Source: Isoetes taiwanensis
Taxonomy: Eukaryota > Streptophyta > Lycopodiopsida > Isoetales > Isoetaceae
NCBI GenBank assembly: GCA_021234155.1
Contig: JAJEKV010000044.1
Location: 12,907,848-12,971,847, forward strand
Length of the DNA stretch: 64,000 nt
Direction: 5' to 3'
Shown here: piece after piece, positions 1 through 10,252 of the stretch
Numbering within the stretch: the stretch's first letter is position 1
Layout: each line of letters starts with the position of its first letter
The notes under the pieces: generated by a model
Database searches by the model: none
What the model was told of the DNA's origin: nothing
Seen by the model: the letters and a program-made list of their open reading frames with translations, nothing else
Program-made: the position numbers and the translations under genes

Positions 1-109
1 GTCATGAAAAAATCTTAGCGACCTTTTAAGAACGCGCGATTATTTTGCGACGTCGACGTTTGCCACACGTCGCAAACCGACGTCGCTAATAGCCCGTTCT
101 CTAGTAGTG
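1..109. mobile_element. CACTA (En/Spm) transposon terminus, cut by window edge
   Basis: Read on the minus strand, the segment begins CACTACTAGAGAACGGGC at position 109, the hallmark end of plant CACTA elements. Behind it lie repeated GCGACGT/CGACGTCG words of the sort these elements carry as subterminal repeats. The rest of the element lies left of the window. Only one end is visible, so the duplication (3 bp expected) cannot be checked. Confidence 0.7.
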
Positions 110-906
110 ATTTGGAGACTTTGATTTAATGGCCTCCTACACGTCTAAAGTTTGTTCCATCCAAGAAGACGTGCTCCTTTTTTCTTGTTGTTTTGGTTGC
201 CCTAAGTGCAAACCCTGCTTGTTTCGTAGGTGGGAACTCCCCGATTATGTTGGTACATTCTAAAGATGATTACCTACCTTAACCTGCAATTAACATGTAG
301 TTACAAGTTACCTATTTTAACTGGAAAACATTATCTCGTTGATGAAGAGTTGGATATGGCGAATGGAGTCCACTGGATCCAAATGAGGCTATTCATAATC
401 TACACGGTATATGCTCAAAAGTGAAGCACAAAGCTTTATTTTAGATGGGAAAAGACAAATGATAACCAGACGTGGGAAGTGTTAACCAACATATAGGAGG
501 ATAATGTGCTTGTCCATGAGCTCTCTGCACTGCACTATGTCGTGGCTTCAGTACCACCTACATGGTTGGTATCAAAGGTAACAGAAAAAGATTGCATTTA
601 GCTTACTCCTTCCCTCCCCTCACATGATAGACAATGGCACCAAAGTAGAGTATTCTAAGAAGAATACTAAGAAGTATTCTAAGAGTATTCTAAGAAGTAT
701 TCTAAGAGAACATAGCTATAACAGCAAAAGGAAACCTTTACACTTAATAAAGTTCATTGTAATGTACAGTAATATGGCCCACCTGTTTATTAGGAAGGAC
801 ATGGAACAATGAAAGAAAGAAACACAATGCCCTAAGACAACTCTTACATACTTGCAATCTAAAACTTCCTAAAATGAAGCGTAGCACATTGTTCTTCAAA
901 CTACAG
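110..906. other. Intergenic, no gene recognised
   Basis: No open frame here resembles a known protein. The stretch is AT-rich. It contains the short tandem repeat at 650-709 and the 3' flank of the receptor kinase gene that ends at 907. Confidence 0.5.
650..709. repeat. Short tandem repeat, GAAGTATTCTAA-type
   Basis: About five imperfect copies of a 10-14 base unit (TATTCTAAGA and GAAGTATTCTAA variants) follow one another. No coding or regulatory role can be read from it. Confidence 0.75.
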
Positions 907-3234
907 TTAGGCAGCTGGTGGGGGGGAATGAACCTCTAAGCTTCCTTCTAGCATTTGCACCACCTTGCTCATTTCAAACCTGCTTGCTGGATCTAATTGG
1001 ATGCACCAAAATGAAACCTTCACTGCTTTTACAAATTGATCCCAATCGATGTCTGTGCCCAGCCTAGGATCTGCCATTGCTTCAAGATCACCATCTTCAA
1101 GCTTCTCTGCAGCCCATTCTGGAAAATACCATTGATTTGTTTTCATGAGAGAGCTTGTTGTCAAGCAATTGGGCCTTCCACTTAGAATTTCCAGCAGCAG
1201 CACGCTGTAAACATCAGCCTTGGCAGTAATAGGATGATGGCTCATCCATTCCGGTGCTAAATAGCCTCTAGTACCTCTAATGGCGGACATGGATGCCACC
1301 ATTTCCCGTCTTATCAATTTCGCCATCCCAAAATCGCAAATTTTGGGCTGGAAATTCTCGTCCAGCAGTACGTTCTGTGGCTTGATGTCAAGATGGAGTA
1401 TGCATTCTTGACATTCTTCATGTAAATATGTGATTCCTCTTGCTATGCCCACTGCAATACCAAATCTTACATTCCAGTTGCATGTTTGATCCCAATTTTT
1501 GGAAAACAGGAACTTATCTAGCGATCCATTGGTTATGTATTGATGAACGAGCAATCTGTGTGGACCTTCTGAACAATAACCTAGCAGCCGGACTAGATTG
1601 ATGTGGTGAATCTTGCCCATGGTTGTGACTTCTGCTTTGAACTGCTGTTCGCCATGATTGGCTAGCTCTAGCTTCTTGATAGCAGCCACTGTATTATCTG
1701 CGAGAAGGCCCTTGTATACTTGCCCGAACCCACCTGCTCCAATTCTTTCTTTGAAATTCTGAGTGGCAATTTTCAGCTGCTCATAGGAAAATCTCATGGG
1801 CATGCTGCTAATCCATTCAGAATCTAGCACTGTCCTCTTTTGAGACCTCATCTTCCATATAACACAAGCTCCAGGCACCAGACAACAGAATTCCACTACA
1901 GCCACAGCCAACGCTGCTGAAAGTGGGCCTAGCAGAATCCATGTTTTCCTTCTTAATACCTCTATAGATATTTCTTTAGTCGAATTGATGATTATGGAAG
2001 GAGAAATTGTAACATGGGACGTCATATTTTGTGGCAACTGATAGCGCTCATCTAATGTAGCATTTGCAATGACCTTCAGAAAAGATACAAAATGAGTGCT
2101 TGTCAATTGTTGGCCATTGGCAAGCTTAGATTTCAGATAGCATCGTTGGTCACCAATGGAATATACAGCAGCAAGACACTTGTACATACAGAGTCTCTTG
2201 CATGTTTCCATAGAGGTTGATTGTTGCTGGAGATCATTGAATCTAAAGTCCGTGTGGTACAAAGGAATGAGCTTGGTTTTGTCGGATGATACATTAGAAG
2301 CACATCCTATTGGAATTTCTGCAATGCAGCTCCCATTTTGCATTCGGAATCCTGGAGCACAAATGCAGGTAGGCTCAGGAATGTAGACACATAGGGCATT
2401 AAGACCGCATCTTTCATTTATCGAACATTCTTCCCCCACTGCCTGCCAGACTACAACCCAAGAGTTTGAGCTCAAATCCAGAGAATAAATTCGAGCATTT
2501 CCGTCAGAATCTAAGGAGAGTCTCCTGGTGATATTTGCAGATGGATAATCATATGTGTATGCAATTGCAGAATTATTTCCCAGATCGTCCTGAGCTGCCA
2601 GGAGCCCTGAAGTACCCAAACTCAGATATGGTTGGAAATTGATCACTTCCGACTGCCAGTATAGGTCAGTGAAGGATTCATCCGCTGGTACTGCTGCAAG
2701 CGTGTAATTAAGCACCAGTTTGTTATTCAAAATCTGTAGACGGAAGTTGCCATTTGCCAAAGCGCCAGATCTTAACTGCTGATCAGGCAATAAAGTGTGG
2801 GTTGGAAAGTTGAAACTTTGCCATATGATGCGAAGGCTATTGAAGAGGACAAAATTACCTGAATCTGTCAAAGAAGCTCCAGTAACACCAGTGGATGCAG
2901 TTTTTGTGCTCCAAAATGTAGTGGCACCATCAGAAAGAACTAAATCGCCAGCATTGGAGAGGGTAACAGTGGCTTGCTTGCCTAAAACAAAATCTGCAAG
3001 CGACCCGCCGGATCTTGGGCTCCAGACAACAGTGATGGGACTGAGTTTATAGTACCAAATTGCTAAAATATAGGAATCGTTTTTCTGAGGGAGAAATCCC
3101 AAGGCAAAAGTGGCAGAGGCCGATTTCCAGGGGGTCTTGTCGGAGGCGCTAAGTGTGGATCCTAGGGAAATGCTGCTTTGTTGATCTGCAACGGAACACA
3201 AGCAAAAAAGCAATAGCAGCACCAAAGCCTTCAT
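907..3234 (-). CDS. G-type lectin S-receptor-like serine/threonine kinase
   Basis: A 775-residue single-exon plasma-membrane receptor kinase. A hydrophobic signal peptide (1-18) is followed by a B-lectin domain (about 25-150), an S-locus/EGF-like Cys-rich segment (CGLNALCVYIPEPTCICAPG, about 265-300), a PAN-like segment (about 325-375, with METCKRLC), a transmembrane helix (about 431-460) and a kinase domain from residue 482. Kinase landmarks are the glycine loop GAGGFG, the beta-3 lysine in AAIKK (about 520), HLDIKPQN (catalytic Asp about 616, preceded by Leu, so non-RD), DFG (about 634) and GTRGYLAPEW. The length is normal for the family. The start is the first Met, directly before the signal peptide. 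Subdomain IX reads ADVYSVLLLEI where relatives read ADVYSFGVLLLEI, so Phe-Gly is missing (codons at about 1204/1203). Relatives sense extracellular ligands in defence or development. The ligand is unknown. Confidence 0.93.
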   Translation of the reverse strand: MKALVLLLLFCLCSVADQQSSISLGSTLSASDKTPWKSASATFALGFLPQKNDSYILAIWYYKLSPITVVWSPRSGGSLADFVLGKQATVTLSNAGDLVLSDGATTFWSTKTASTGVTGASLTDSGNFVLFNSLRIIWQSFNFPTHTLLPDQQLRSGALANGNFRLQILNNKLVLNYTLAAVPADESFTDLYWQSEVINFQPYLSLGTSGLLAAQDDLGNNSAIAYTYDYPSANITRRLSLDSDGNARIYSLDLSSNSWVVVWQAVGEECSINERCGLNALCVYIPEPTCICAPGFRMQNGSCIAEIPIGCASNVSSDKTKLIPLYHTDFRFNDLQQQSTSMETCKRLCMYKCLAAVYSIGDQRCYLKSKLANGQQLTSTHFVSFLKVIANATLDERYQLPQNMTSHVTISPSIIINSTKEISIEVLRRKTWILLGPLSAALAVAVVEFCCLVPGACVIWKMRSQKRTVLDSEWISSMPMRFSYEQLKIATQNFKERIGAGGFGQVYKGLLADNTVAAIKKLELANHGEQQFKAEVTTMGKIHHINLVRLLGYCSEGPHRLLVHQYITNGSLDKFLFSKNWDQTCNWNVRFGIAVGIARGITYLHEECQECILHLDIKPQNVLLDENFQPKICDFGMAKLIRREMVASMSAIRGTRGYLAPEWMSHHPITAKADVYSVLLLEILSGRPNCLTTSSLMKTNQWYFPEWAAEKLEDGDLEAMADPRLGTDIDWDQFVKAVKVSFWCIQLDPASRFEMSKVVQMLEGSLEVHSPPPAA

Positions 3235-3686
3235 CCCTGTTCATAGATTACGCTGCCTTCCCCTGTTTTTTACCCTAAAATCTGAAGCTCAGACAATGCA
3301 TATTACCTAAAATCAGTCTAAAACCATGAAGATTGTTGTCTAAAAGATCTTTCTGCTCTGTCTGAGGGCTCCCCTCATTTTTTCTGATCTCAGAGCTCAT
3401 TCTTTCTGCCATGTTTGTCCCGGGGCCTCCTTGCGAAAACAAATCTTCCGAACCGCGACTTTCAAGCTTTCAGCTATGGCGATTCAGAAGCTGGAGCTCA
3501 CGTCCAGCTCGCCTCTTTCTTATCCTGGTTTTCGCGCCATGCAAAGAAAGGCCATGTCCTTGCGCCATAGCCGAGCTCTGGTTTTATTGGCGCCCGATTT
3601 GGGTTTGTTCAAACCTCCCGATTTTACTGCAAAACCTCCCCATCCCCATCTTCCCTTGAAACCTCCCTAGTCTTCCTACTTCCGTG
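3235..3686 (-). promoter_or_regulatory. Upstream region of the receptor kinase, shortened by Copia-1
   Basis: This is the only unique DNA between the kinase start codon and the 3' LTR of Copia-1. It contains no convincing gene. Pyrimidine-rich AAACCTCC words at 3615-3670 resume beyond the Copia element at about 8500, which confirms that the element split an existing sequence. The promoter must lie here, in the LTR, or both. I see no certain TATA box. Confidence 0.45.
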
Positions 3687-3946
3687 TGATGAAGAAAACA
3701 GTCTATATTGATTGTAGAAAAAGGAAGTACAACAGATCAATCGGCTAACATGCAGATTGAGAAGGCAAAACACAGATTGCAAGCTTTTTTGGAGAACAAG
3801 AAAGGAGCTGCTACTTATACGAAAGACCTAAGAACGGCTAGTTCTAAATATGGAATTGTGGTTCCACAGTTGGAGATGCATGCTGATGTGTCTCCAACAG
3901 TTGAGGATTCGTTCTGACATTGTTGTCGCTGTCATGATGATCAACA
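3687..3946 (-). repeat. Copia-1 3' LTR
   Basis: 260 bp, with ends TGATGAAG...GATCAACA on the plus strand. It matches 8228-8487 except for A/G and T/C differences near its right end. On the plus strand it contains an open frame (ATG at 3750, stop at 3917) of 55 codons, antisense to the element. Confidence 0.97.
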
Positions 3947-3957
3947 CCCCCACTCAA
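3947..3957 (-). other. Copia-1 polypurine tract
   Basis: Read on the minus strand, GAGTGGGGG lies directly upstream of the 3' LTR. This is the plus-strand primer position in LTR retrotransposons. Confidence 0.85.
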
Positions 3958-3959
3958 TG

Positions 3960-5495
3960 TCAGAGGGAATCTGAATCAGGATCACCACTGGAAGAATGCA
4001 GACCAATTTGAGTCAAACACTTAGAATGTTTGATACGAGCCAGAGGTTTGGTGAAGACGTCTGCAGCCATATGATCGGTGGAGCAATGAAGGAGCCGGAT
4101 GATACTATCATTAACAAGATTGCGAACAAAGTGATACTTGATGTCAATGTGTTTGATTCGGCGATGAAGAACAGGATTCTTTGCAATGGCAGCAGCACCT
4201 TGATTGTCAACGTAGATGAGAGTGTTGGTGGAGGAAATGAAGCCAAGTTGAGAGCATAAACGCTGCAGCCAAATGGCTTCTTTGGAGGCATGATTGAGGG
4301 CAATGTATTCAGCTTCAGTGCTGGACAAAGATACACAAGTCTGTTTTGAACTGCTCCAGCTGACAGCAGACCCTGCAAGTAGAAATACATAGCCTGATAT
4401 GGATTTACGGTCATGATGATCCCCAGCCCAATCGGCATCGGAATAGCCATGTAGATCGAGATTAGGAGAGCTGGTGTGATATTGAAGTCCAAATTGAAGA
4501 GACCCAGCAATATAACGGAGAACCCTTTTGAGAGAAGCACAGTGACTGTTCTTGGGTGCAGTGGAGAATTGACTAAGAATGCATAGTGGAAGGGCAAGAT
4601 CGGGTCTGGTGGTGATAGCAGCAAAGTTGATCATGCCTAGAATCTGACGGTAATGATCATGGATGTATTGAAAGGAGGGGGAGACGGTAGGATCGGTGGG
4701 AAGCAAGTGGATGCCAAATTCAAGTGGAGTTGTGACAGGATTGCAAGAAGAAAACTGAAATTGATGAAGAAGGTCACGGAGGTACTTGGTTTGATGAAGA
4801 CGGAGGGTGCCAGAGGACTGATGATATGTAATTTCAATGCCCAGAAAATAGTGTATGGAGCCTAAATCTTTCATGCGAAAAGCTGAATTAAGGTGATCTT
4901 TGATGGAAGTGAGGTCTGCTTCATGAGCAGCGACAATCAGAAGATCATCAACGTAACACAAGATGATAAGAAGATGAGGTTGAAGTTTAAAATAGACACT
5001 TGGATCAGCATCAGTGTGGGCAAAACCAAGGTGAACTAGAGTTTGGTCAAGGCAGGTATACCATGAACGTGAGGCTTGGCGCAGGCCGTATAATGCTTTG
5101 TGGAGGCGACAGACTTGTGTGGGATCAGATGATGTAAAACCTTGTGGCTGTTCAAGATAGACTTCTTCCTGCAGAGTGCCGTTGAGAAAAGCATTGTGCA
5201 CATCCATTTGATGAATGTGCATGTGATTAGAAGATGCATAAGCTAAGATAGTTCGAACTGATACCATTTTAGCAACCGGAGCATAGGTTTCTTCAAAGTC
5301 GATGCCTTCAACTTGATTAAAGCCACGAGCAACCAGTCGGGCCTTGAAGCGGTCCACAGAACCATTTGGTTTGTATTTCAATTTATAAACCCATTTGCTG
5401 GAAATTACTGGACGATGAGCAGGTCTTGGGACAAGAGTCCATGTGTTGGCAGCATGAATGGAAGCAAGTTCATCCCCGGGTGGGCTGTTAACCAA
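3960..5495 (-). pseudogene. Copia-1 reverse transcriptase and RNase H
   Basis: A 511-residue open stretch covering the Pol C-terminal half. It begins at the RT N-terminus (WVYKLKYKPNGSVDRFKARL, VARGFNQVEGIDFEETYAPV) and includes the catalytic CYVDDLL. RNase H follows (DADWAGD, SISGYVFLL, SLSSTEAEYIAL, DNQGA), with a tail typical of copia (HIDIKYHFVRN). The domain itself looks intact, but it is separated from gag/protease/integrase by a frameshifted region, so it is scored as part of a broken polyprotein. Confidence 0.93.
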
Positions 5496-6352
5496 TCTGC
5501 CGAAAGGGACTTTTCATGGCTTGAGTGTAAGAGGTAGGTTCGATGGAATATTTTTACCAAAAAGGTATAGTCTTGAGTCCAAAGGGAGGTTTCCCTAAGT
5601 CGAATCGCCCGCTAGGAGGAGGAGAAAGATCGTGGAGGAGAGGCCTTGAAGAAACAGTGGATCAACAAGAGGATCTTGGGGAACTTCGGTGGAGCCAGAG
5701 CTTGAATTATGAGAGAGTGGCGATCATGAGATGGTGACAGAGGGATCGTGGGAACCCGTGGAGGAGAGTTCAGCTTTTCATGAGAGAGGCGGATCGCCAG
5801 ATGGTGACAGACCTCCCTTCAGTGATGAGTATGAGATGGAGTAAATGAAGTGTGGAGGTGGCGCCAAGGAGGGTAAGTCTAGGAGAACAAAGTTTGGAGG
5901 AAGAGGTGTATGGTGGCATGGTGTCTTCATGGAATTGGGCGTGGCAACCGAAAGCATGAGTCTATGAGTGGGAGAGATTGTAGAGCCGATATGCTTTGCT
6001 AAGTAATCGAGTATCCAAGGAACATGCACGGGACAGTTTTGGAGGATAATTTAGAGGAGGAATGTAATAAGGCAAATGCTTGATGTCAAAGACACGCAGA
6101 TGAGTCGAGAAATGGGCTGGGAGCTCCAAAGTTCTTCGTTTTTTTTTATGGTGGATGGCACGATGAGGAGATCCGTTCGCCAAGTAGACGGGGAGGGAGG
6201 CTTCTCCCGAAACGAGGAGGCACGCTTCATACCAAGAAGCAATGCACGGTCATCTCTAGTACCGTCGCGGTTTTGCACGTTCTCGCTCTGCCATTACGCT
6301 TCGGGGAGAATAAGGTAATCGAGACTTCATGCCGGATGCCACGCCGTAATTT
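5496..6352 (-). pseudogene. Copia-1 integrase C-terminal part, decayed
   Basis: This should hold the second half of the integrase core and its C-terminal region. Pieces are visible in shifting frames, for example HLRVFDIKHLPYYIPPLN and KAYRLYNLS, matching the copia motifs around HLRVFG and the GY..KGYRLY box. Several frameshifts and stops separate them. No continuous frame survives. Confidence 0.75.
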
Positions 6353-8098
6353 TTATGCTTGAAAAACCTTGGAATTGAATTCGCCACCACCATCTGTTCT
6401 GAGAGTAATCAGATGAAAACCAGAAGATCTTTCAACATATTTATGGAAAAGAACAAATTTAGAGAAAGTATCACTTTTCCTTGGTAGCAAATATATAAAG
6501 AGCTTTCTTGTGTGATCATCCAAAAATAACAGCATATATTTGGAGCCACCCACAGTAGGTTCAGGAAAAGGGCCACATAAATCACTGTGGACTAGTTCCA
6601 GGGGACGTGAGGCATGAGCATGAGACAGAGGAAAAGATGCCCGGGTAGTTTTGGCTTGAATACAGGTGGTACATAAATCTTTGGGAGGAGAGATGGCAGG
6701 GAGCAATCCTTTGGAGGCAAGGATATGGAAGCGATAGGCAGCGGGGTGGCCAAGACGAGAATGCCAGAGGATGGAGGTAGGGGAATTGCTGTGAGCAAGA
6801 CAAGCAAATTCAGATGCGTCCAATTTGTAAAGATTTCCGATGCGGGTACCTGTGAGAATGCTATTGTGCTTGGAGTCTAGGACTGTGCAAGAATTGGCAT
6901 GGAAAAGGACACGGTAGCCTGCACTTGTGATTTTGCTGACAGAAAGCAGTTGCTTATGAAGACCAGGAACGTGGAGAACATGATGAAGAGTCTGAGTGGT
7001 GCCAGAAGGGAGGTGAAGTGTGACTGTGCCAGTGGCCACACCAAACTGGTGATTGTTGTCTCCCATACGTACAGATCGTGGAGGATGGAGAGAAGAATAA
7101 TCTTGAAGAATCTCTTTTAAGGGAGTCATATGACAGGTGGCACCTGAATCAAGATACCAGGCATTATCAAACTGAGGTAAAGAATAATCCATGGAGGTAA
7201 AGAGATATTCAACAGGATCTGATGGTGTATCAAGAAGAGGAGGCAAGGATGCAGAATCTTGAGCCAGGTTGCCTTCCTCTTGAGCAATATTGCCTTGGTC
7301 ATGAGAGGAAGGTCGATTCTGAACAATAGGGGATGCCTTTGCTGGAGCATTGCATTCACGAGCAAAGTGGCCAATTTTCTGGCACCTGTAACATGTTACA
7401 GTATTACGATCTAATCGAGGGCGCCGGGAGACATTCTTGGAATCTGCAATCACAACAGAGTCAGTGGGATTCTTAAAATTGCCTTGTCTCAAGGATTCAG
7501 CCTTCACACGGTCAATTGCAGCCTCAAAGGTGTAATCATTCAAACGGCCTTCCAGATTGATGATCAAACCTTCGTAAGATTTGGGAAGACTGTTGAGAAG
7601 CAAGCAAACTTTTTCATCATTTGTGATCTGCACCCCAGTGGCATCAAGATCATCGATCATGGTTTTCATATGACAGATATGAGTCATGACGTCTCCTCCT
7701 TCAGAAAGATGTAAATCATAAAGGGCCTTTCTCAGAGCCAATCTATTCCCAGCAGCTTGAGATGCATAATGATTATCAAGCAGAGTCAGCATTTCACGAG
7801 CAGTCTTAGCCCCCTTGACTAGACGTGCAGGCATATCACTGAGGCTAGTACATATTATTAACCGAGCCTTGCGGTCCTTCTCTCAAAAATCAGGAACGAG
7901 TCATCCAAAACAACTTCAAGAACAAAGGGGATGAATCAACGGAGATGAAGCAATAGGAGAGGAGACGAGAATCCCGAGGTTTTGTCTTCTAGAATCATCC
8001 AGAGCATAACGCCACATTTGATAATCTCGGCCTTCAAATCGTGGGAGGAGTCGCAGATCAGAGGACGAATTTGCAAGAATTGAAAGGGAGGAATCCAT
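6353..8098 (-). pseudogene. Copia-1 gag, protease and integrase N-terminal half
   Basis: Gag starts at 8098 (MDSSLSILANSSSDLRLLPR) but shifts frame between about 7916 and 7834. It then continues for 493 codons: a UBN2-type gag with HYASQAAGNRLALRKALYDL, a zinc knuckle CYRCQKIGHFAREC (CX2CX4HX4C), an aspartic protease with YLDSGATCHM, the integrase zinc module LWHSRLGHPA...CTTCIQAKT, and the start of the integrase core (HSDLCGPF, RTDGGGEFNS). The frame ends at 6353 inside the core. The virus-like particle, processing and DNA-joining functions would reside here if it were intact. Confidence 0.92.
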
Positions 8099-8216
8099 TT
8101 GCACGAGAAAGAAATGGAGTGAAAGTTGGAAAGAAGGATAAAGCAAGGAAATTTTGGAGGACGGGAAAATATCTGCAAAAATAGGGACTTTTGGGACGGC
8201 TTAGGCAGCGTTTAAA

Positions 8217-8227
8217 GACCCATAACC
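8217..8227 (-). other. Copia-1 primer-binding site (internal tRNA-iMet type)
   Basis: Directly inside the 5' LTR the minus strand reads GGTTATGGGTC. This is complementary to the anticodon arm of plant initiator tRNA-Met (CCCATAACC), not to its 3' end. Drosophila copia is known to prime from a half tRNA-iMet at this same internal position. Copia-2 and the gypsy element in this window use the ordinary 3'-end site instead. Confidence 0.75.
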
Positions 8228-8487
8228 TGATGAAGAAAACAGTCTATATTGATTGTAGAAAAAGGAAGTACAACAGATCAATCGGCTAACATGCAGATTG
8301 AGAAGGCAAAACACAGATTGCAAGCTTTTTTGGAGAACAAGAAAGGAGCTGCTACTTATACGAAAGACCTAAGAACGGCTAGTTCTAAATATGGAATTGT
8401 GGTTCCACAGTTGGAGATGCATGCTGGTGTGTCTCCAACAGTTGAGGATTCGCTCTGACATTGTTGTCGCTGTCATGATGATCAACA
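8228..8487 (-). repeat. Copia-1 5' LTR
   Basis: 260 bp, with two single-base differences from 3687-3946. It would carry the element's promoter. Its antisense open frame is also intact, with two residue changes. Confidence 0.97.
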
Positions 8488-8492
8488 CCGTG

Positions 8493-8645
8493 TAGGGTAA
8501 ACCTCTTTAATAGTAATAGTCTTTCCAGTCTTCTTCCCTCAAAACCTCCTTAATTGTAAACCTCTTTAATAGACTTCCCAGTCTTCTCCGAAAACCTCCT
8601 TAATAGTCTTTCCAGCCTTCTCTGGAAACCTCCTTAATTTTCTTA
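8493..8645. repeat. Minisatellite, about 33-45 bp unit
   Basis: Four imperfect copies of AAACCTCYTTAATAGTCTTTCCAGTCTTCTC-like text follow the Copia-1 insertion point. Related AAACCTCC words lie before the element at 3615-3670, so the element probably landed in or beside this array. Confidence 0.7.
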
Positions 8646-10100
8646 TACGACCCCACAAGGCTCAAATTTGATGGCTTTCACGTCTGTTTTTGGCATTTTT
8701 GCTTGTCAAAATAAGAAAAAAAAAATTGTATTGCAAATGAAAGGTAGCCAATGATCAATTGCCTACCATACAAAAGGGCCATTGAAATACATATTTGTCG
8801 CTAAAAATTAAAATCAGAGGTCTTGAAGCAACCATGTCAATGATCCATCCCATTTTCAGCTGAGATCTTGACAAATGGACGCCATGTCATTGATCCATAT
8901 GATCTGAACTTGTGCAGAGGCGCCAAAACAATGAAGAAGCTCCAAATCTTGGAGGGAAAAAGGAAGAACATGCTTTTTGATGTAAAAATCATGTAGGCTT
9001 CTCTCAAAACCATTTGAACCTATGGTTCTGCAAGACACCAATCGCCAATAATAGTAGTGTCATTAAAGGCATGAATATCTCCATTCGGTTCAACGGCCTA
9101 ACCACTCCCAAAGTTTCTGTAGCCATAGCAACGATTAGGGCTCACCATTGTCAATTTTAGGGTTCGCCATATTTTGCTACGTTGTAAACATAAAAAAGCT
9201 GATTTGTGTGCCAATATAATTTTAGAGGACACTAAAACAGGCCTACACGTGCGCCTAAAAGGTGAAGCCATCTCACACAACAAAAAGTCAAGGTGACGCC
9301 GTGGATGGAGACGTCACCATTGACGGGGACCCAACCTTATATATTTATAGATATTTCTTGGCACGTTTGCACAAATACGAACTTTGAAGCAATCCACGTT
9401 GCAACCAAGAGAGATTTTTGTGCATGTGGTTGCTATACTAAAACCAAGATAAGATGATAATTTGTGCGCGATCTTGTCCATTGTTGTGTTCTACAACTTT
9501 CATTATAATTTGTTATCCCTCTCATTCTATTTGCTTGGTGATGCACACTCTTGCGGCATGGTCTTCATGCCAGGGGAAATTGGCTTTTCTTCCTTGCCTG
9601 TTCTTGAATGAATGTGACCTTTTTTGTAACAGCACAACATGATTGCATTAAAAATTGGAAATATTTTACGTATTGTATCTTGAGTGACATAATGCCTATT
9701 ACTTCTTAGAAGTGACCCTAGAGCTATCATAGCTTCCTTCCTCACTTCCACAGGTATTGTAACCCTAGTAGTCTTGCATGGGATGAACTGTGCAGGATGG
9801 ACCGCCGTATTTAGAGTTCGAGATGTGGTATTTCTGGCCTTTTCTTGTGGGATTTTCGTCCACCCTTTGTCAGCCACTGTATACTTCGCGTAGTTTCAAG
9901 CCCAGAACCAATTGTTTTGGGTCATTTTGTTATCAATCTGGCTTTATATGAGCTCAATTCACTTCTGCTCTTCATGAAATCAGCGTTAAAGTGGCTGGCA
10001 AAGTGATTAGAAGGGCTTTTGAAGCAGTTCAAGCCCAGGAGATGCAAGAATGATCTGACCAAAGATCTCAGCTCCATAGCACTGTTTTGCGCTTGGTTTC
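8646..10100. other. Intergenic, no gene recognised
   Basis: No frame resembles a known protein and no element ends were found. Short open frames on either strand lack coding character. Confidence 0.45.
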
Positions 10101-10252
10101 TGGCCAGAAATACCGCTTTTTGGCCAGAAATACCATTTTCTTGGCCGGAAATACCACTCTTTTTTGCCAAAAATACCACTTTTTTTGTCGAAAATACCAT
10201 CTGGCTGATAACGGGTGGCCGGAAATACCCAAAAAAGGCCGAAAATACCACA
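10101..10252. repeat. Degenerate tandem repeat, GGCCAGAAATACC unit
   Basis: Seven imperfect copies of a 20-25 base unit (GGCCRGAAATACCACTTTTT and variants such as GTCGAAAATACC). It forms the middle of a long minus-strand open frame that is otherwise unconvincing. Confidence 0.8.

Larger units (their letters stand above)
3687..8487 (-). mobile_element. Copia-1: complete Ty1/copia LTR retrotransposon
   Basis: A 4801-bp element with 260-bp LTRs at both ends, bounded by TG...CA and the CCGTG duplication. Order on the minus strand: 5' LTR (8228-8487), primer site, gag with CCHC finger, protease, integrase, reverse transcriptase, RNase H, purine tract, 3' LTR (3687-3946). The order protease-integrase-RT-RNase H defines copia. 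The two LTRs differ at only two positions by eye, so insertion is recent. Yet the coding region has a gag frameshift and a decayed integrase C-terminus, so this copy cannot encode a full polyprotein. It lies upstream of, and co-directional with, the receptor kinase. Confidence 0.97.
3682..8492. repeat. Target-site duplication CCGTG around Copia-1
   Basis: CCGTG occurs at 3682-3686 and again at 8488-8492, directly abutting the two LTRs. It is the 5-bp duplication expected of Ty1/copia integration. Confidence 0.95.

Noticed and set aside
1320-1430. Kinase called dead because it lacks Arg before the catalytic Asp
   Set aside because: HLD instead of HRD is normal for non-RD receptor kinases. Only the missing Phe-Gly is unusual.
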